Source of the DNA: Pseudohongiella sp. | GTDB lineage: Bacteria > Pseudomonadota > Gammaproteobacteria > Pseudomonadales > Pseudohongiellaceae | Direction of reading: 5' to 3' | Length of the DNA stretch: 64,000 bases | NCBI GenBank assembly: GCA_030696315.1 | Contig: JAUYSM010000074.1 | Location: 1 to 64,000 of the forward strand | Shown here: piece after piece, positions 33,003 to 44,583 of the stretch | Layout of the letters: every line of letters starts with the position of its first letter | Numbering within the stretch: the stretch's first letter is position 1 | Program-made: the position numbers and the translations under genes | The notes under the pieces: generated by a model | What the model was told of the DNA's origin: nothing | Database searches by the model: none | The model's input: the letters and a program-made list of their open reading frames with translations, nothing else

Positions 33003-36000
33003 TCAGAATCTGATACGTGCACCCATCTGCATGGACCAACGTGATTCACCACGGTTATCACGCAGGGTCAGGTCACGAATATCGGCCTGGTTGAAGTTAT
33101 AAACGTATTTGCCGGTGGCAGGGTCTATACCCGCAAAGCGAGCCACACCAGATCCGCCGGGGAAACCTACTTCACGAATTACACCCCAGTCTTTGTTGAG
33201 CATGTTGCCGAGGTTGGCAATGTCAAACCAGACTTCGCCTTTTCTGCCAGCAATAAATGGAAACTCCTGGGAGATGCGCAGATCGAACTGACGTACGTAA
33301 GGAGCCTGTGCGCCGTTAACGGTTGCGATACCACCTTTATCTCGTGCCAAATATTTCTGGCTGTCCAGATAGTTGAAGAATGCGGCTTCCATTGCAGAAC
33401 CGCCGGTGAAAATAACTTCACCTGGTGCAGCAGGAACGTAGAAAGGATCTACGCCGGAACGACCGTCGCCGTTGGCGTCATTCACAAAGGTATAAGTGAA
33501 GGGTTTGCCGCTGCGCGCTTCAAAGAACAGACCAAAACTGGTTTCATAACCAGCGATGAACTCTTTGCGATAGTTCAGGCTCGCGGTGAGTCGGTCTTTG
33601 ATGGCATACACAGAGTTTTCTGCAACGTCAGCATTACGATCAGCGCGTATGGCGTTATTCCAGTTGCTGGCCGCTTGAGAGCTGGTTAACGTGTTCACTT
33701 CAGTAGCATTGGTGCGAGTGTACGCAACGCCCCATGACCAATTGTAGTCAGGACGTCCCTGTAAGCTCAGTGTCAATTGTTCGCCATCACCTTTGCTGGT
33801 GGGACGCGCAATGGTGGTGTCTACACTGTAGGCGCGGTTACGGTTCGCAGTGTTCTGAGCGGCTGCACCGGTGAACACGCCGGGAACAGTTGTTGTCCAG
33901 TAGTGTGGTCGGCCATCTGGCGTTGTGCCACGTGGCGCGCCGAGGTTGGGTTTCTCATAACGGATACCTTCCTGCACTTCTGTCATGACCACTTCAGCAC
34001 TGGCTACCATCTCGTACCATGGTAATTCATAGTCAACAGCGAGGTTGGCTTTCCAGGAAGACGGTAACTTCAATGACGGATCTACGAAGTCTACTATACC
34101 GCCCTGTCCGGGTGGCGGACGACTTCCTGGCTGATTATTCGGGTCAGGACTGAAGGTAATCCGGTCAGCGGTTGGATTGTTGCTGGTAATGGCGCCGGTA
34201 TTGACGCTGTTATTTGAAAACGGGTTCGACAGCCAAACTTTGGCGGCAATTCCCTGGAACAGGCCTACACCCCCGCGGACCTGAACGCGCTGCGCCATCT
34301 CGGGCTGCCAGTTAAAGCCCAATCGTGGCTGCAGCAGACGATTGCCGTTAATGGTTGAGTCGTTGCGCAGACCAAAGGCAGTAGAAGCACCCGCATTAAA
34401 CAAGGGAATGTCATTGGTGCGCGGAATATCCAGACGCAGGCCAGCAGTGATATTCAGCGTGTTTGTCAGATCAATGGTGTCCTGTACAAAAAACGCGACG
34501 TTTTCCAAAGTCCATTCAGCAGCGCGTGTACGCACATCACCTTGTGTTGGGTAAAACAAAGAATATGAACCTGGGCGGCCTTGTCGGAACGCTTCGATAC
34601 CATAGAAGTCGTAGACCCCAAACTGGTCGCGACCGAACAGGTTGTAAAGATCCTGTGACTGGTACTCAGCACCAAATTTCACTTCATGACGGCCGTTATA
34701 CCAGGTCGCAGCACCGGTGACGTTGTCAGTTTGTGTGATCAGTTCGTTGACGTGACGGAATCGCTCGCTGCCTATCCACAGTGAATCCGCGCCTGAGCAC
34801 GTCGCGCTATTCAAACAAATACGAATAGACGGCAAGGGTTGGCCGATATCCCAGAGGGATGACTGATCCGCACGGCTGACTGACAGCTCCGTATACAGAT
34901 TGGGTGTCCAGTCGCTGTACAGTTGGGCTACATAACTCTCAAATTCCTTGATGTTGTTCTGCCAGAAGCTGGACAGTGACAACTGACGGGCATCGAAGTT
35001 GCGCAGGAACGGCTCAACCTGTTCAGTCGAGTTATAACGGAAGCTGGCACGATGATTGTCGTTAATGTTCCAGTCAACTTTTAACAGGATATCTTCGATA
35101 TCGGTGTCAAGACTGGCGGGTGCTTCGAAACTGCCCGCTTCAAAACCCCAGACATTTTTGGCTATGTTTTGTACGTCCTGAATGTTGGCGGTTGTGATGC
35201 CGGTAACGATCTGTGCGGCATTGGAGCCTGCAGGGCCAAACGTTGGAGCAGCGGCCGAGCGGGTGAACTTCTCGTAACTGCCAAAAACAAACAAGCGGTC
35301 TCTGATAATCGGTGCGCCAATGGTGAAGCCCATGGTGCTTTCATCCTGAAAGCCGGTAAAACGATTGCCATTACGCTTGCCAGTCCAATCGCTATCACCA
35401 AAAACGCCGTACACGGTGCCGGTAATTTCATTGGTGCCCGAGCGGGTTACTGCATCAACACTGGCACCGGTAAAACCGGAGCGCGACACGTCAAAGTTGG
35501 TCAGTGCAATGTTGATGGATTCAATGGAGTCGATGCTGATGGGCTGACGTGCAGTCGGCAGGTTGTTTGATTCCAGACCAAAAGCGTCATTGGTTGATAC
35601 ACCATCAATGCGGATATTGTTAAAACGAGTGTTCTGACCGCCAGCGGAAATTTCGCCACGCTCTTTGTCGGTCTGTGCAATACGAGGGTCTGTGCGGATG
35701 TAATCCTGGATATTACGGCCTATGGATGGCAATGCTTCAATCTGGTCACGACCAACAACTGAACCGCTGCCCATACGGCTACTGTCAAACACGCTGCCAA
35801 CACGTGAGCCAGTAACGGTAATCTCTTCTACGGACACACTGGCAGACGAGGCCAGTACCAACTCAAGTGCGGAAGTGTCGGACAACTCAAAATACTGGCC
35901 GTCCAGTGTGGCTTCCAGATTGTTGCCTGAAGCGATAATGCGGTAAGGGCCACCAACACGCAGTCCGCGTGCACTGAAGCGACCTTCAGCATCTGTGGTC

Positions 36001-36191
36001 AATCGACTGACGGTGCCCGTTGGAATGTGTACTATTTCGACTTGTGCACCAGACACGGGTGCACCTTGGGCGCTCAAAACACGACCGCCAGCGGCTGCTG
36101 ACGTCATCTGAGCATACACTTGGGGGGCATTCATGGTGCCGACAATCAGACCTATGCTGAGCGCAAGTGTCGATAGTTTTTTGATTTTCAT
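33003..36191 (-). CDS. TonB-dependent receptor with carboxypeptidase-like regulatory domain (Oar-like)
   Basis: Outer-membrane receptor of 1062 residues. A signal peptide ends VYAQM near residue 28. A CarboxypepD_reg-like/CnaB-type domain comes next (GGRVLSAQGAPVSGAQVEIV), then a plug domain (residues about 120-270, with EITVTGSR as a TonB-box-like start and NNIRIDGVSTND), and a long beta-barrel ending GARIRF with the terminal phenylalanine needed for barrel assembly. This matches OmpA-related Oar-type receptors that import or export large substrates such as peptides and glycans. Promoter region unclear; AGGAGACACA lies before the ATG. Substrate unknown. Confidence 0.9.
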   Translation of the reverse strand: MKIKKLSTLALSIGLIVGTMNAPQVYAQMTSAAAGGRVLSAQGAPVSGAQVEIVHIPTGTVSRLTTDAEGRFSARGLRVGGPYRIIASGNNLEATLDGQYFELSDTSALELVLASSASVSVEEITVTGSRVGSVFDSSRMGSGSVVGRDQIEALPSIGRNIQDYIRTDPRIAQTDKERGEISAGGQNTRFNNIRIDGVSTNDAFGLESNNLPTARQPISIDSIESINIALTNFDVSRSGFTGASVDAVTRSGTNEITGTVYGVFGDSDWTGKRNGNRFTGFQDESTMGFTIGAPIIRDRLFVFGSYEKFTRSAAAPTFGPAGSNAAQIVTGITTANIQDVQNIAKNVWGFEAGSFEAPASLDTDIEDILLKVDWNINDNHRASFRYNSTEQVEPFLRNFDARQLSLSSFWQNNIKEFESYVAQLYSDWTPNLYTELSVSRADQSSLWDIGQPLPSIRICLNSATCSGADSLWIGSERFRHVNELITQTDNVTGAATWYNGRHEVKFGAEYQSQDLYNLFGRDQFGVYDFYGIEAFRQGRPGSYSLFYPTQGDVRTRAAEWTLENVAFFVQDTIDLTNTLNITAGLRLDIPRTNDIPLFNAGASTAFGLRNDSTINGNRLLQPRLGFNWQPEMAQRVQVRGGVGLFQGIAAKVWLSNPFSNNSVNTGAITSNNPTADRITFSPDPNNQPGSRPPPGQGGIVDFVDPSLKLPSSWKANLAVDYELPWYEMVASAEVVMTEVQEGIRYEKPNLGAPRGTTPDGRPHYWTTTVPGVFTGAAAQNTANRNRAYSVDTTIARPTSKGDGEQLTLSLQGRPDYNWSWGVAYTRTNATEVNTLTSSQAASNWNNAIRADRNADVAENSVYAIKDRLTASLNYRKEFIAGYETSFGLFFEARSGKPFTYTFVNDANGDGRSGVDPFYVPAAPGEVIFTGGSAMEAAFFNYLDSQKYLARDKGGIATVNGAQAPYVRQFDLRISQEFPFIAGRKGEVWFDIANLGNMLNKDWGVIREVGFPGGSGVARFAGIDPATGKYVYNFNQADIRDLTLRDNRGESRWSMQMGARIRF

Positions 36192-36283
36192 TGTGTCTCC
36201 TAGTGGGAAGAGTTTTGGTGTGCGTACACGCTGTGATCATGACTTTAGGGTCTGGATTTGTGACTGGCTTCCAGAACTAGTTT

Positions 36284-37375
36284 TTATACGGGTAATTGTA
36301 GTGCATTGGACTGCTTTTGTGGTTGCGTTATATTGCTGCGTCCCTTTACTTGAGACCAGACTCTGTTCGAAAGGTCTTGAACAGTTGCAGTTGGGCGATC
36401 AAACGACTCTTTGGCGATCCATTTGGCCAACTCACTGGCAACATCCGGGTAGCATACCTGCACCGATTTCCTGTTTTCCAACCACTGATTTACTGCCTCG
36501 CTCTCGATGTCGTTGATACTGTCTGCCAGTCCCAACAGCTTCAAATTCATCACATTGGAAAGCTGTTCAACCTGTCCTTTAAGTGGTTTTACCAGCAATG
36601 GGCAACCCATATGCAGCGCTTCACTGGCCAGTTCAAATCCAGCATTACCGATGATCCCGCTGCAACGCGCCATCGATTGTTGGAACGCTTGTCTGGCCGG
36701 TTTAAATACGCTGACATTATTGAACTTTTTGTTCTCGACCGCGTCGGGATGGTAAACCTCAAACTGTGTATGTGTAAGACGATTCAGGATAGACACCAGA
36801 TCAGGCAAATTCTCGAATGGCAGATAGACAAGAATCAGGTTGTCCTGGATGTCGCGCGCAAAGGGGTTGCTTTCAATGATCGGCGGTAATATCGGCTCAC
36901 CAAACGAGTCCCAGTGACAACCGAGCTTGATGTCTGCCGGCGCATAATAAGAAAACACCAGTTGGCCAACACCAGACGGCACCTTAGGAATGCTGTAGCA
37001 AAATGCATATTGTCTGCTGATACCAATGCAGCGTTTTCCGGCGAGTTTGGCCGCCCACGCCGTCACTGGTTCAAAGTCAGTCAACACAAGATCATATCCA
37101 GATAAATCCAGATTTCGAACCTCATGGATAAAACGTGCAGGTTTTGCTTGTTTTAAGGTTTTGAATCGATCAATACGACCATTTTTTACAACAAAACTCA
37201 TGCCATGACGTAGTTGGAAATTCCCAAATGGTTCCATGTCAAAGTAGCGTTCAGCGGGCCGACCGCTGAACAGGTAATCGACTTCAAGGCCCTGATCAGC
37301 GAGTGCAGGCGCCATCGCTCGTGCGCGGGAAATATGACCATTTCCAGTGCCTTGCACCCCGTACAAAATTTTCAT
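36284..37375 (-). CDS. MJ1255/UGT-like glycosyltransferase
   Basis: GT-B fold glycosyltransferase of 363 residues, similar to the MJ1255 group and MurG-like enzymes. The N terminus ILYGVQGTGNGHISRARAMA has the glycine-rich acceptor-side loop. The C-terminal half shows GIIGNAGFELASEALHMGCPLLVKPL near residue 238, typical of the nucleotide-sugar site. The start ATG at 37375 overlaps the stop of the PAP2 gene as ATGA, so the two are translationally coupled. A lipid acceptor is plausible from that coupling, but donor and acceptor are not known. Confidence 0.83.
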   Translation of the reverse strand: MKILYGVQGTGNGHISRARAMAPALADQGLEVDYLFSGRPAERYFDMEPFGNFQLRHGMSFVVKNGRIDRFKTLKQAKPARFIHEVRNLDLSGYDLVLTDFEPVTAWAAKLAGKRCIGISRQYAFCYSIPKVPSGVGQLVFSYYAPADIKLGCHWDSFGEPILPPIIESNPFARDIQDNLILVYLPFENLPDLVSILNRLTHTQFEVYHPDAVENKKFNNVSVFKPARQAFQQSMARCSGIIGNAGFELASEALHMGCPLLVKPLKGQVEQLSNVMNLKLLGLADSINDIESEAVNQWLENRKSVQVCYPDVASELAKWIAKESFDRPTATVQDLSNRVWSQVKGRSNITQPQKQSNALQLPV

Positions 37376-37950
37376 AACAGCACCGCGTAATGGATAGAAA
37401 CAGTTGTTAAAGAACCCAGCGTGGCGCCAGCCAAAGTGTCGCCAGGAAAGTGTACTCCCAGCATGACTCTTGATAGGCCGACCATCACAGCCCAGCAGTA
37501 AACGGCAATAACCATCAAGGTTTCAGAATTGACGCCCGCTATAAAATTTGTATCTGCTAGCGACAAAGAAAGTGCTGTCGCAAAAATAAACGCGCCCGAG
37601 GTATGTCCTGACGGAAAGCTGAAATGGTCGGAGGGAACGATAATACTGGTGAAGCCTGGGATGATCTGGGCAGGCCTGTTTCGCTTCAGACCGTTTTTTA
37701 GAATCAAGTAGATTGGACGTTCCACCATAAAGCTGATGCACAGCAAACTTAAAAAGTGTGATCCGGGTTCTCTGATCCAGATCCAACAGAACAATGCGCA
37801 GATCAGATACAGGTGGCCGTCGGCACTGGAAGATATTTTTCTGAAGGGGGCACGAGCCCGATCGCTGCGAAAGGCTTTGTGGAAAGCAGCCTCATCCAGC
37901 CTTTGCAAGGCATACAACAGGGGTATGCAATTGGCTATGATTTTTGTCAT
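37372..37950 (-). CDS. PAP2-family membrane phosphatase
   Basis: Integral membrane lipid phosphatase of 192 residues. The three PAP2 motifs are seen: a lysine/arginine-rich KNGLKRNRP near residue 87 (K-x6-RP), FSFPSGHTSGAF near 111, and SRVMLGVHFPGDTLAG near 160 (SR-x5-H-x3-D). It would remove phosphate from lipids such as phosphatidic acid, lipid A or undecaprenyl pyrophosphate on the periplasmic side. It is the first gene of a two-gene leftward operon with the MJ1255-type glycosyltransferase. Confidence 0.9.
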   Translation of the reverse strand: MTKIIANCIPLLYALQRLDEAAFHKAFRSDRARAPFRKISSSADGHLYLICALFCWIWIREPGSHFLSLLCISFMVERPIYLILKNGLKRNRPAQIIPGFTSIIVPSDHFSFPSGHTSGAFIFATALSLSLADTNFIAGVNSETLMVIAVYCWAVMVGLSRVMLGVHFPGDTLAGATLGSLTTVSIHYAVLL

Positions 37951-38057
37951 GGGCTTACTGTAACGCGGTAAGTTGACATTTTTATGTCAGTGTTTATGAT
38001 CGCCGGCGTTACGTAGTCCAGGATTTGTATGCGATAGTAGGTGACCTACTCATCACG

Positions 38058-38441
38058 GTGTTTAAATTGAAAACAACTTACTCAGAAAGACCCGCAATGT
38101 TCAGAAGTAATCCAATTGGATTTATATTGGCCCTGATGCTGGTGCCAGTCGGGATTGGTTTGATTATTTTTCTGGTGTGGTACCTGAAATGCATCTCAAC
38201 GCGTCTGGAACTTGTCAGCAATGATCTGGTGCTCACAGAGGGCTTGCTGAGCAAAGAGCGCACCGAATTGGACATTACGGGGATTCGCACGGTCAAGGTT
38301 TACCAGTCCTTACTCAATCGAATGTTTAATGTCGGGACAATTTCTGTTTTTACCGCAGGTGATGATGCCGAAATAGTGGTGTCCGGATTGCCAGATCCTC
38401 ATGATCTGCGAGAGTTGATCAATCTCCGTCAAGATGGCTGA
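38058..38441 (+). CDS. PH-domain (DUF304/YdbT-like) membrane protein
   Basis: Small membrane protein of about 127 residues with a bacterial PH domain. A YSERPAMFRSNPIGFIL start, one or two membrane helices (residues 25-50) and the DITGIRTVKVYQSLLNRMFNVGTISV core match the family, which binds at the inner membrane with unknown function. Start is uncertain: family members begin just before the YSxRPxMFRxxP motif, so I chose the GTG at 38058 (TTG at 38067 is equally likely), although an ATG at 38025 is in frame and the ATG at 38097 would cut the motif. A hairpin follows at 38463. Confidence 0.78.
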   Translation: MFKLKTTYSERPAMFRSNPIGFILALMLVPVGIGLIIFLVWYLKCISTRLELVSNDLVLTEGLLSKERTELDITGIRTVKVYQSLLNRMFNVGTISVFTAGDDAEIVVSGLPDPHDLRELINLRQDG

Positions 38442-38462
38442 TTTCTCCATAGAGCAGCCTGC

Positions 38463-38482
38463 GGCCCCGAATCTCAGGGGCC
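38463..38482 (+). terminator. GC-rich hairpin after the PH-domain gene
   Basis: GGCCCC (38463-38468) pairs with GGGGCC (38477-38482) around an 8-base loop. No T-tract follows, so termination would be weak or Rho-aided. Confidence 0.4.
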
Positions 38483-38570
38483 CATCTTGCAGACAAGATT
38501 ATTGTCACAAAAGTGTCGCCTGACTCCAGCCATACTCGGCCACTGGTCCATCGCGATTAAGGCATCGAAA

Positions 38571-39728
38571 ATGAAAATCTGGCTGTTGTCATACGTCACC
38601 TGTTTGTCACTTGCTCTGCTCGTCCCCGCGCAAAGTGCAGCGGATACCGACTGTTCAAACTTGACCGCCACCAACACTGAACAGTGCCTGAGGCTGAATC
38701 ATATGCAGGTGCTGGGCACACATAACAGTTATAAACGATGGCCGTTGCCAGAATTGATCGACTTACTTGATGAACATCGGGATGGCTGGGCGCGAGACAT
38801 CAGTTACGAGCACAAGCCTCTCTCAGAACAACTTGAAGGCTTGAATATTCGTCAGTTTGAGCTTGATGTGTTCGCAGATCCTGCCGGAGGCTTGTATGCC
38901 GATCCTGCCGGAGCCCGCTTGGTTGATGATCCTGCTGTTGCCCAAAACCAGACCTTGTTGCAGCAGCCGGGCTTGAAGGTGTTACATTCGCAAGATATTG
39001 ACTATCGCAGTACCTGCGTGACGCTGGTTTTGTGTCTACAGGAAATTCGGGATTGGTCGCTTGCCAATCCGACTCATCTGCCAATTATGGTGATGATCGA
39101 ATTCAAAGATGGCGCTCGTCCAGACTGGGGGCCGGTGGAGTATGTTGTGCCAGTCATCTTTGATCAGGCACTTTTGTTAGATGCAGACAAAGAAATCTGG
39201 CAGGTATTCGATCGGGACCATGTGATTACCCCTGATGACGTGCGCGGTGACTATGTGACCCTTGAGCAAGCGGTGTTGGAAAATGGCTGGCCAACTTTGT
39301 CAGCAAGTCGTGGCAAGATACTGTTTGCAATGGATAATACCGGCAGGCATCGTGAGGAATATCTGGCAGGCGCGCCAGTGCTTGAGAACCGGGCACTGTT
39401 TGTCAGTGCTGAGCCGGGCCATCCTGCGGCGGCTTTTATCAAGATGAATGACGCGCTGGCTGACCATGCCCGAATTCGGGAATACGTAGCCCTCAACTAT
39501 CTGGTCAGAACACGATCAGATGTACCCACTGACGAGGCAAGAACCGGTGATACCACGCGACAAACCCTTGCCTTGGAAAGCGGAGCTCAGTTTGTCAGTA
39601 CCGATTATGTTGAGCCTTCACCGTTTGGATCAGGCTATCAAGTGGTATTGCCAGACAGTAATGGTGTTGCACGCTGCAATCCGGTGTCAGCCCCTTCGCG
39701 ATGTAAGCCGTCGCATTTTGATGAGTAA
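38571..39728 (+). CDS. Exported Ca2+-dependent PI-PLC-like phosphodiesterase
   Basis: Secreted protein of 385 residues belonging to the calcium-dependent phosphatidylinositol-specific phospholipase C-like group. The signal peptide ends QSAADT near residue 25. Catalytic motifs are VLGTHNSYK near residue 46 (first His) and IRQFELDVF near 90 (metal Glu and Asp); HSQDIDYRSTC near 140 may carry the second His. Substrates could be glycerophosphodiesters or phosphatidylinositol-type lipids. ATG at 38571 places the signal at the N terminus; the frame is open 28 codons further upstream. Transcribed alone. Confidence 0.82.
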   Translation: MKIWLLSYVTCLSLALLVPAQSAADTDCSNLTATNTEQCLRLNHMQVLGTHNSYKRWPLPELIDLLDEHRDGWARDISYEHKPLSEQLEGLNIRQFELDVFADPAGGLYADPAGARLVDDPAVAQNQTLLQQPGLKVLHSQDIDYRSTCVTLVLCLQEIRDWSLANPTHLPIMVMIEFKDGARPDWGPVEYVVPVIFDQALLLDADKEIWQVFDRDHVITPDDVRGDYVTLEQAVLENGWPTLSASRGKILFAMDNTGRHREEYLAGAPVLENRALFVSAEPGHPAAAFIKMNDALADHARIREYVALNYLVRTRSDVPTDEARTGDTTRQTLALESGAQFVSTDYVEPSPFGSGYQVVLPDSNGVARCNPVSAPSRCKPSHFDE

Positions 39729-39784
39729 ATCGACTCACAAGCTCCGCTTTACGAATCATTACGATAATAAAATACGATTAATAG

Positions 39785-42073
<2,289 letters not shown>

Positions 42074-42101
42074 GTGATCTGGTAAGCAGTGTGTGAAAAA
42101 A

Positions 42102-42135
42102 GCGGCAACGTTCTCAGCGTTGCCGCTTTTTTTTT
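42102..42135 (+). terminator. Intrinsic terminator after katG
   Basis: GCGGCAACG (42102-42110) pairs with CGTTGCCGC (42118-42126) around a 7-base loop, followed by nine T and preceded by six A. It can end the katG transcript and would work from either strand. Confidence 0.92.
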
Positions 42136-42261
42136 GGTTTTGATGTGCGTCAATATGCCGCACCCATTTTGTTGATCCTGCGCCTGATCTCGCCTTTAAT
42201 ACGCCTCGCAATTGTAGCCTGCCAAAAATACTTAAAAATCAGCGCTGTCTGGGGAGTTGTC

Positions 42262-44529
42262 ATGAGGTTTGTACGCGTTCTGTGTTTGTTATTGCCATTT
42301 TTTGTGATACCCGTGCATGCGCAAACAAGCAATGGTGGTCCCTCAATGGTCATTCCCGTACTGTCTTCCGTACCGCAATTGAGCGATTTTGTGGGTATGA
42401 CTCCAGCAACTGCCGTTGCGCGCCAGATGACCCGAGTGGACAGCTTTATTCAACGCGAACCAATCGATGGAGTTGCCGGGTCGCAACGCACTGAGGTCTA
42501 CCTTGGCTATGATCAACGTACGCTATACGCGATCTTTCTGGCATTTGATAACGAGCCACAGTTAATTCGGGCAAACCTCTCGTCGCGCGAGAGTATTGAT
42601 GGTGACGACAGTGTTGAACTGACAGTTGATACCTTTAACGATCAGCGCACTGCGTACAGTTTTCGGGTAACGCCCCTTGGCATTCAGCGCGACGCGCGTT
42701 GGTCTGAGAACCGGGATTTTGATGTCACCTGGGATGCTGCCTGGCAGTCAGATGGTCTGGTGACCGATCAGGGTTACATGGTGCGAATCGCGGTTCCGTT
42801 GACCAGTATTCGTTTTCCTGCCGCCAGTGATCAAGTGTGGCGCGTTCAGTTTGGACGCCAGATACCTCGTCTCAGTGAACAAATGTATTGGCCAGCCTAT
42901 TCAACGCGCCAACAAAGTCGATTGGGGCAGGCTGCGTTGATGACGGGCATTCGCGATGTTGCGCCAGGCAGTAACAGTCAATTTGTGCCGTATGCTTTCA
43001 GCCGGGCAGCTAATACGCTGGATCGCAACGCAGCGGGTGGCCCAAAGCTGAAAAGCGCTACCGAGCTTGAACTCGGTCTGGACGCAAAGTTTGTTGTGCG
43101 AGATGCCTGGGTACTGGATTTGACGTTGAACCCGGATTTTTCACAGGTTGAATCAGATCTTCCCCAAGTCACCGTGAATGAGCGTTTTGAGGTGCTGTTT
43201 CCGGAGCGTCGTCCATTTTTTGTTGAGAACGCTGACTTCTTTAAGCCGACAGATGCCAATTTGCTTTTTACACGTCGCATTGTGGATCCGGAAGCGGGAC
43301 TGCGCTTTACCGGACGACAGAACGGCTGGGGGTTTGGTGCCATGTTGATGAATGACGAGGCCCCGGGTCTCAATCGTGCGGCAACAGACCCTTTGTACGG
43401 GGAAAAGGCACGTATCGGAGTGATTCGTGGTTTTCGTGATCTTCAAGGGCAAAACCGTATTGGGGCGATGGTGACAGAGAGACAGCTGGCTGATGGTTAT
43501 AATCGTGTAGCCGGTGTTGATGGTCGTTTTGTGCTGAATGCCAACTGGACAACAATTGCGTCGGCGTACCGATCAGAGCAGGAGCCGTCGACTGGTGGTA
43601 ACACCATCAGTGGTGTGCAGCGTGATGTGTTGGTGGAGCACCGTGGGCGCAAACTGACTGCGCACATACATGCGATTGATACTGATAGGAACTTTCGCTC
43701 AGAACTTGGCTTCCAGAATCGATGGTATCGTTCAGACACATCAGGAGTGCACAGCTTCTTTAATGTGAACTTGTATCCTGAACAATCAATACTGACCAGT
43801 TGGGGGCCGCGGCTGTCAGCCTCGTATCAGACAGATCAATCCGGGGTAAAAATCTACTCATCAGTAGGACCGTCTGTGCAGTGGAATTTTAATACCACGC
43901 GTTTTAATGTGAGTGTCACAGATACGGCCGAGACCTTGCGACCAATTGATTTCAGAGGCCTGCCGCAGGCGCGGGTTTATGACTACACAAGCTGGGGTGT
44001 TCAGTTGGTCGATGAAAGTCTGTCGCAAGTCACCCTTGATGCGCGTTACAACGAGGGAGAAGCGCTCAATATTGTGCCAGCCGCAGGTAACATGCCATCA
44101 GTTGCAGACAATCGGCGCGTAGATTTGAGTCTGCTCTGGCGCCCGATTGAACGTTTGCGCGTCGATAATACTTACCTCAATACTTCGTTAAAGACACAGC
44201 AAGGTGTCAAGGTTTTTGACAACGAGATCCTGCGCAGCAGTTGGAATTATCAGTTCACGAAGGAGATTTCGCTTCGTCTGATAGCGCAATACGAAGAAAC
44301 CAATGCCGGGCCTGCAACACGCCTGGTTGATAGTAAAAACCTGAATTTTGATGTATTGCTGCGTTACGTTATCAACCCCTTGTCAGCGTTTTATCTGGGG
44401 TTCAACTCGAATGCGCGTAACTTTGACATTGTCGAAACAGCGACGGGCAGGGAGTTGATTGCGTCAGATTCCTTAACAAAAGATGGCGAACAAGTATTTG
44501 TAAAATTCTCGTACCTGTTTCAACGCTGA
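42262..44529 (+). CDS. Outer-membrane DUF5916/CBM9-like protein
   Basis: Exported protein of 755 residues. ATG at 42262 with GGGGAG (42251-42256) upstream; the signal peptide ends VHAQT. Residues about 55-220 form a carbohydrate-binding-family-9-like sandwich (LGYDQRTLYAIFLAFDNE, DDSVELTVDTFNDQRTAYSF, YMVRIAVPLTSIRFP). The rest fits the DUF5916 beta-barrel, with alternating aromatic strands and a terminal KFSYLFQR. It probably sits in the outer membrane; the ligand is unknown, though CBM9 relatives bind sugars or haem. Follows the katG terminator; the open frame before the ATG is not supported. Confidence 0.82.
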   Translation: MRFVRVLCLLLPFFVIPVHAQTSNGGPSMVIPVLSSVPQLSDFVGMTPATAVARQMTRVDSFIQREPIDGVAGSQRTEVYLGYDQRTLYAIFLAFDNEPQLIRANLSSRESIDGDDSVELTVDTFNDQRTAYSFRVTPLGIQRDARWSENRDFDVTWDAAWQSDGLVTDQGYMVRIAVPLTSIRFPAASDQVWRVQFGRQIPRLSEQMYWPAYSTRQQSRLGQAALMTGIRDVAPGSNSQFVPYAFSRAANTLDRNAAGGPKLKSATELELGLDAKFVVRDAWVLDLTLNPDFSQVESDLPQVTVNERFEVLFPERRPFFVENADFFKPTDANLLFTRRIVDPEAGLRFTGRQNGWGFGAMLMNDEAPGLNRAATDPLYGEKARIGVIRGFRDLQGQNRIGAMVTERQLADGYNRVAGVDGRFVLNANWTTIASAYRSEQEPSTGGNTISGVQRDVLVEHRGRKLTAHIHAIDTDRNFRSELGFQNRWYRSDTSGVHSFFNVNLYPEQSILTSWGPRLSASYQTDQSGVKIYSSVGPSVQWNFNTTRFNVSVTDTAETLRPIDFRGLPQARVYDYTSWGVQLVDESLSQVTLDARYNEGEALNIVPAAGNMPSVADNRRVDLSLLWRPIERLRVDNTYLNTSLKTQQGVKVFDNEILRSSWNYQFTKEISLRLIAQYEETNAGPATRLVDSKNLNFDVLLRYVINPLSAFYLGFNSNARNFDIVETATGRELIASDSLTKDGEQVFVKFSYLFQR

Positions 44530-44544
44530 CAGACGCTACGGGAT

Positions 44545-44579
44545 CTGCTCTGCCGGTCACAAAATGACCGGCAGAGCAG
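44545..44579. terminator. Long perfect hairpin between convergent genes
   Basis: CTGCTCTGCCGGTCA (44545-44559) pairs perfectly with TGACCGGCAGAGCAG (44565-44579) around five bases. There is no T-tract on either side. Its position between convergent stops suggests a terminator or mRNA-stabilising stem for both genes. Confidence 0.65.
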
Positions 44580-44583
44580 GCAA

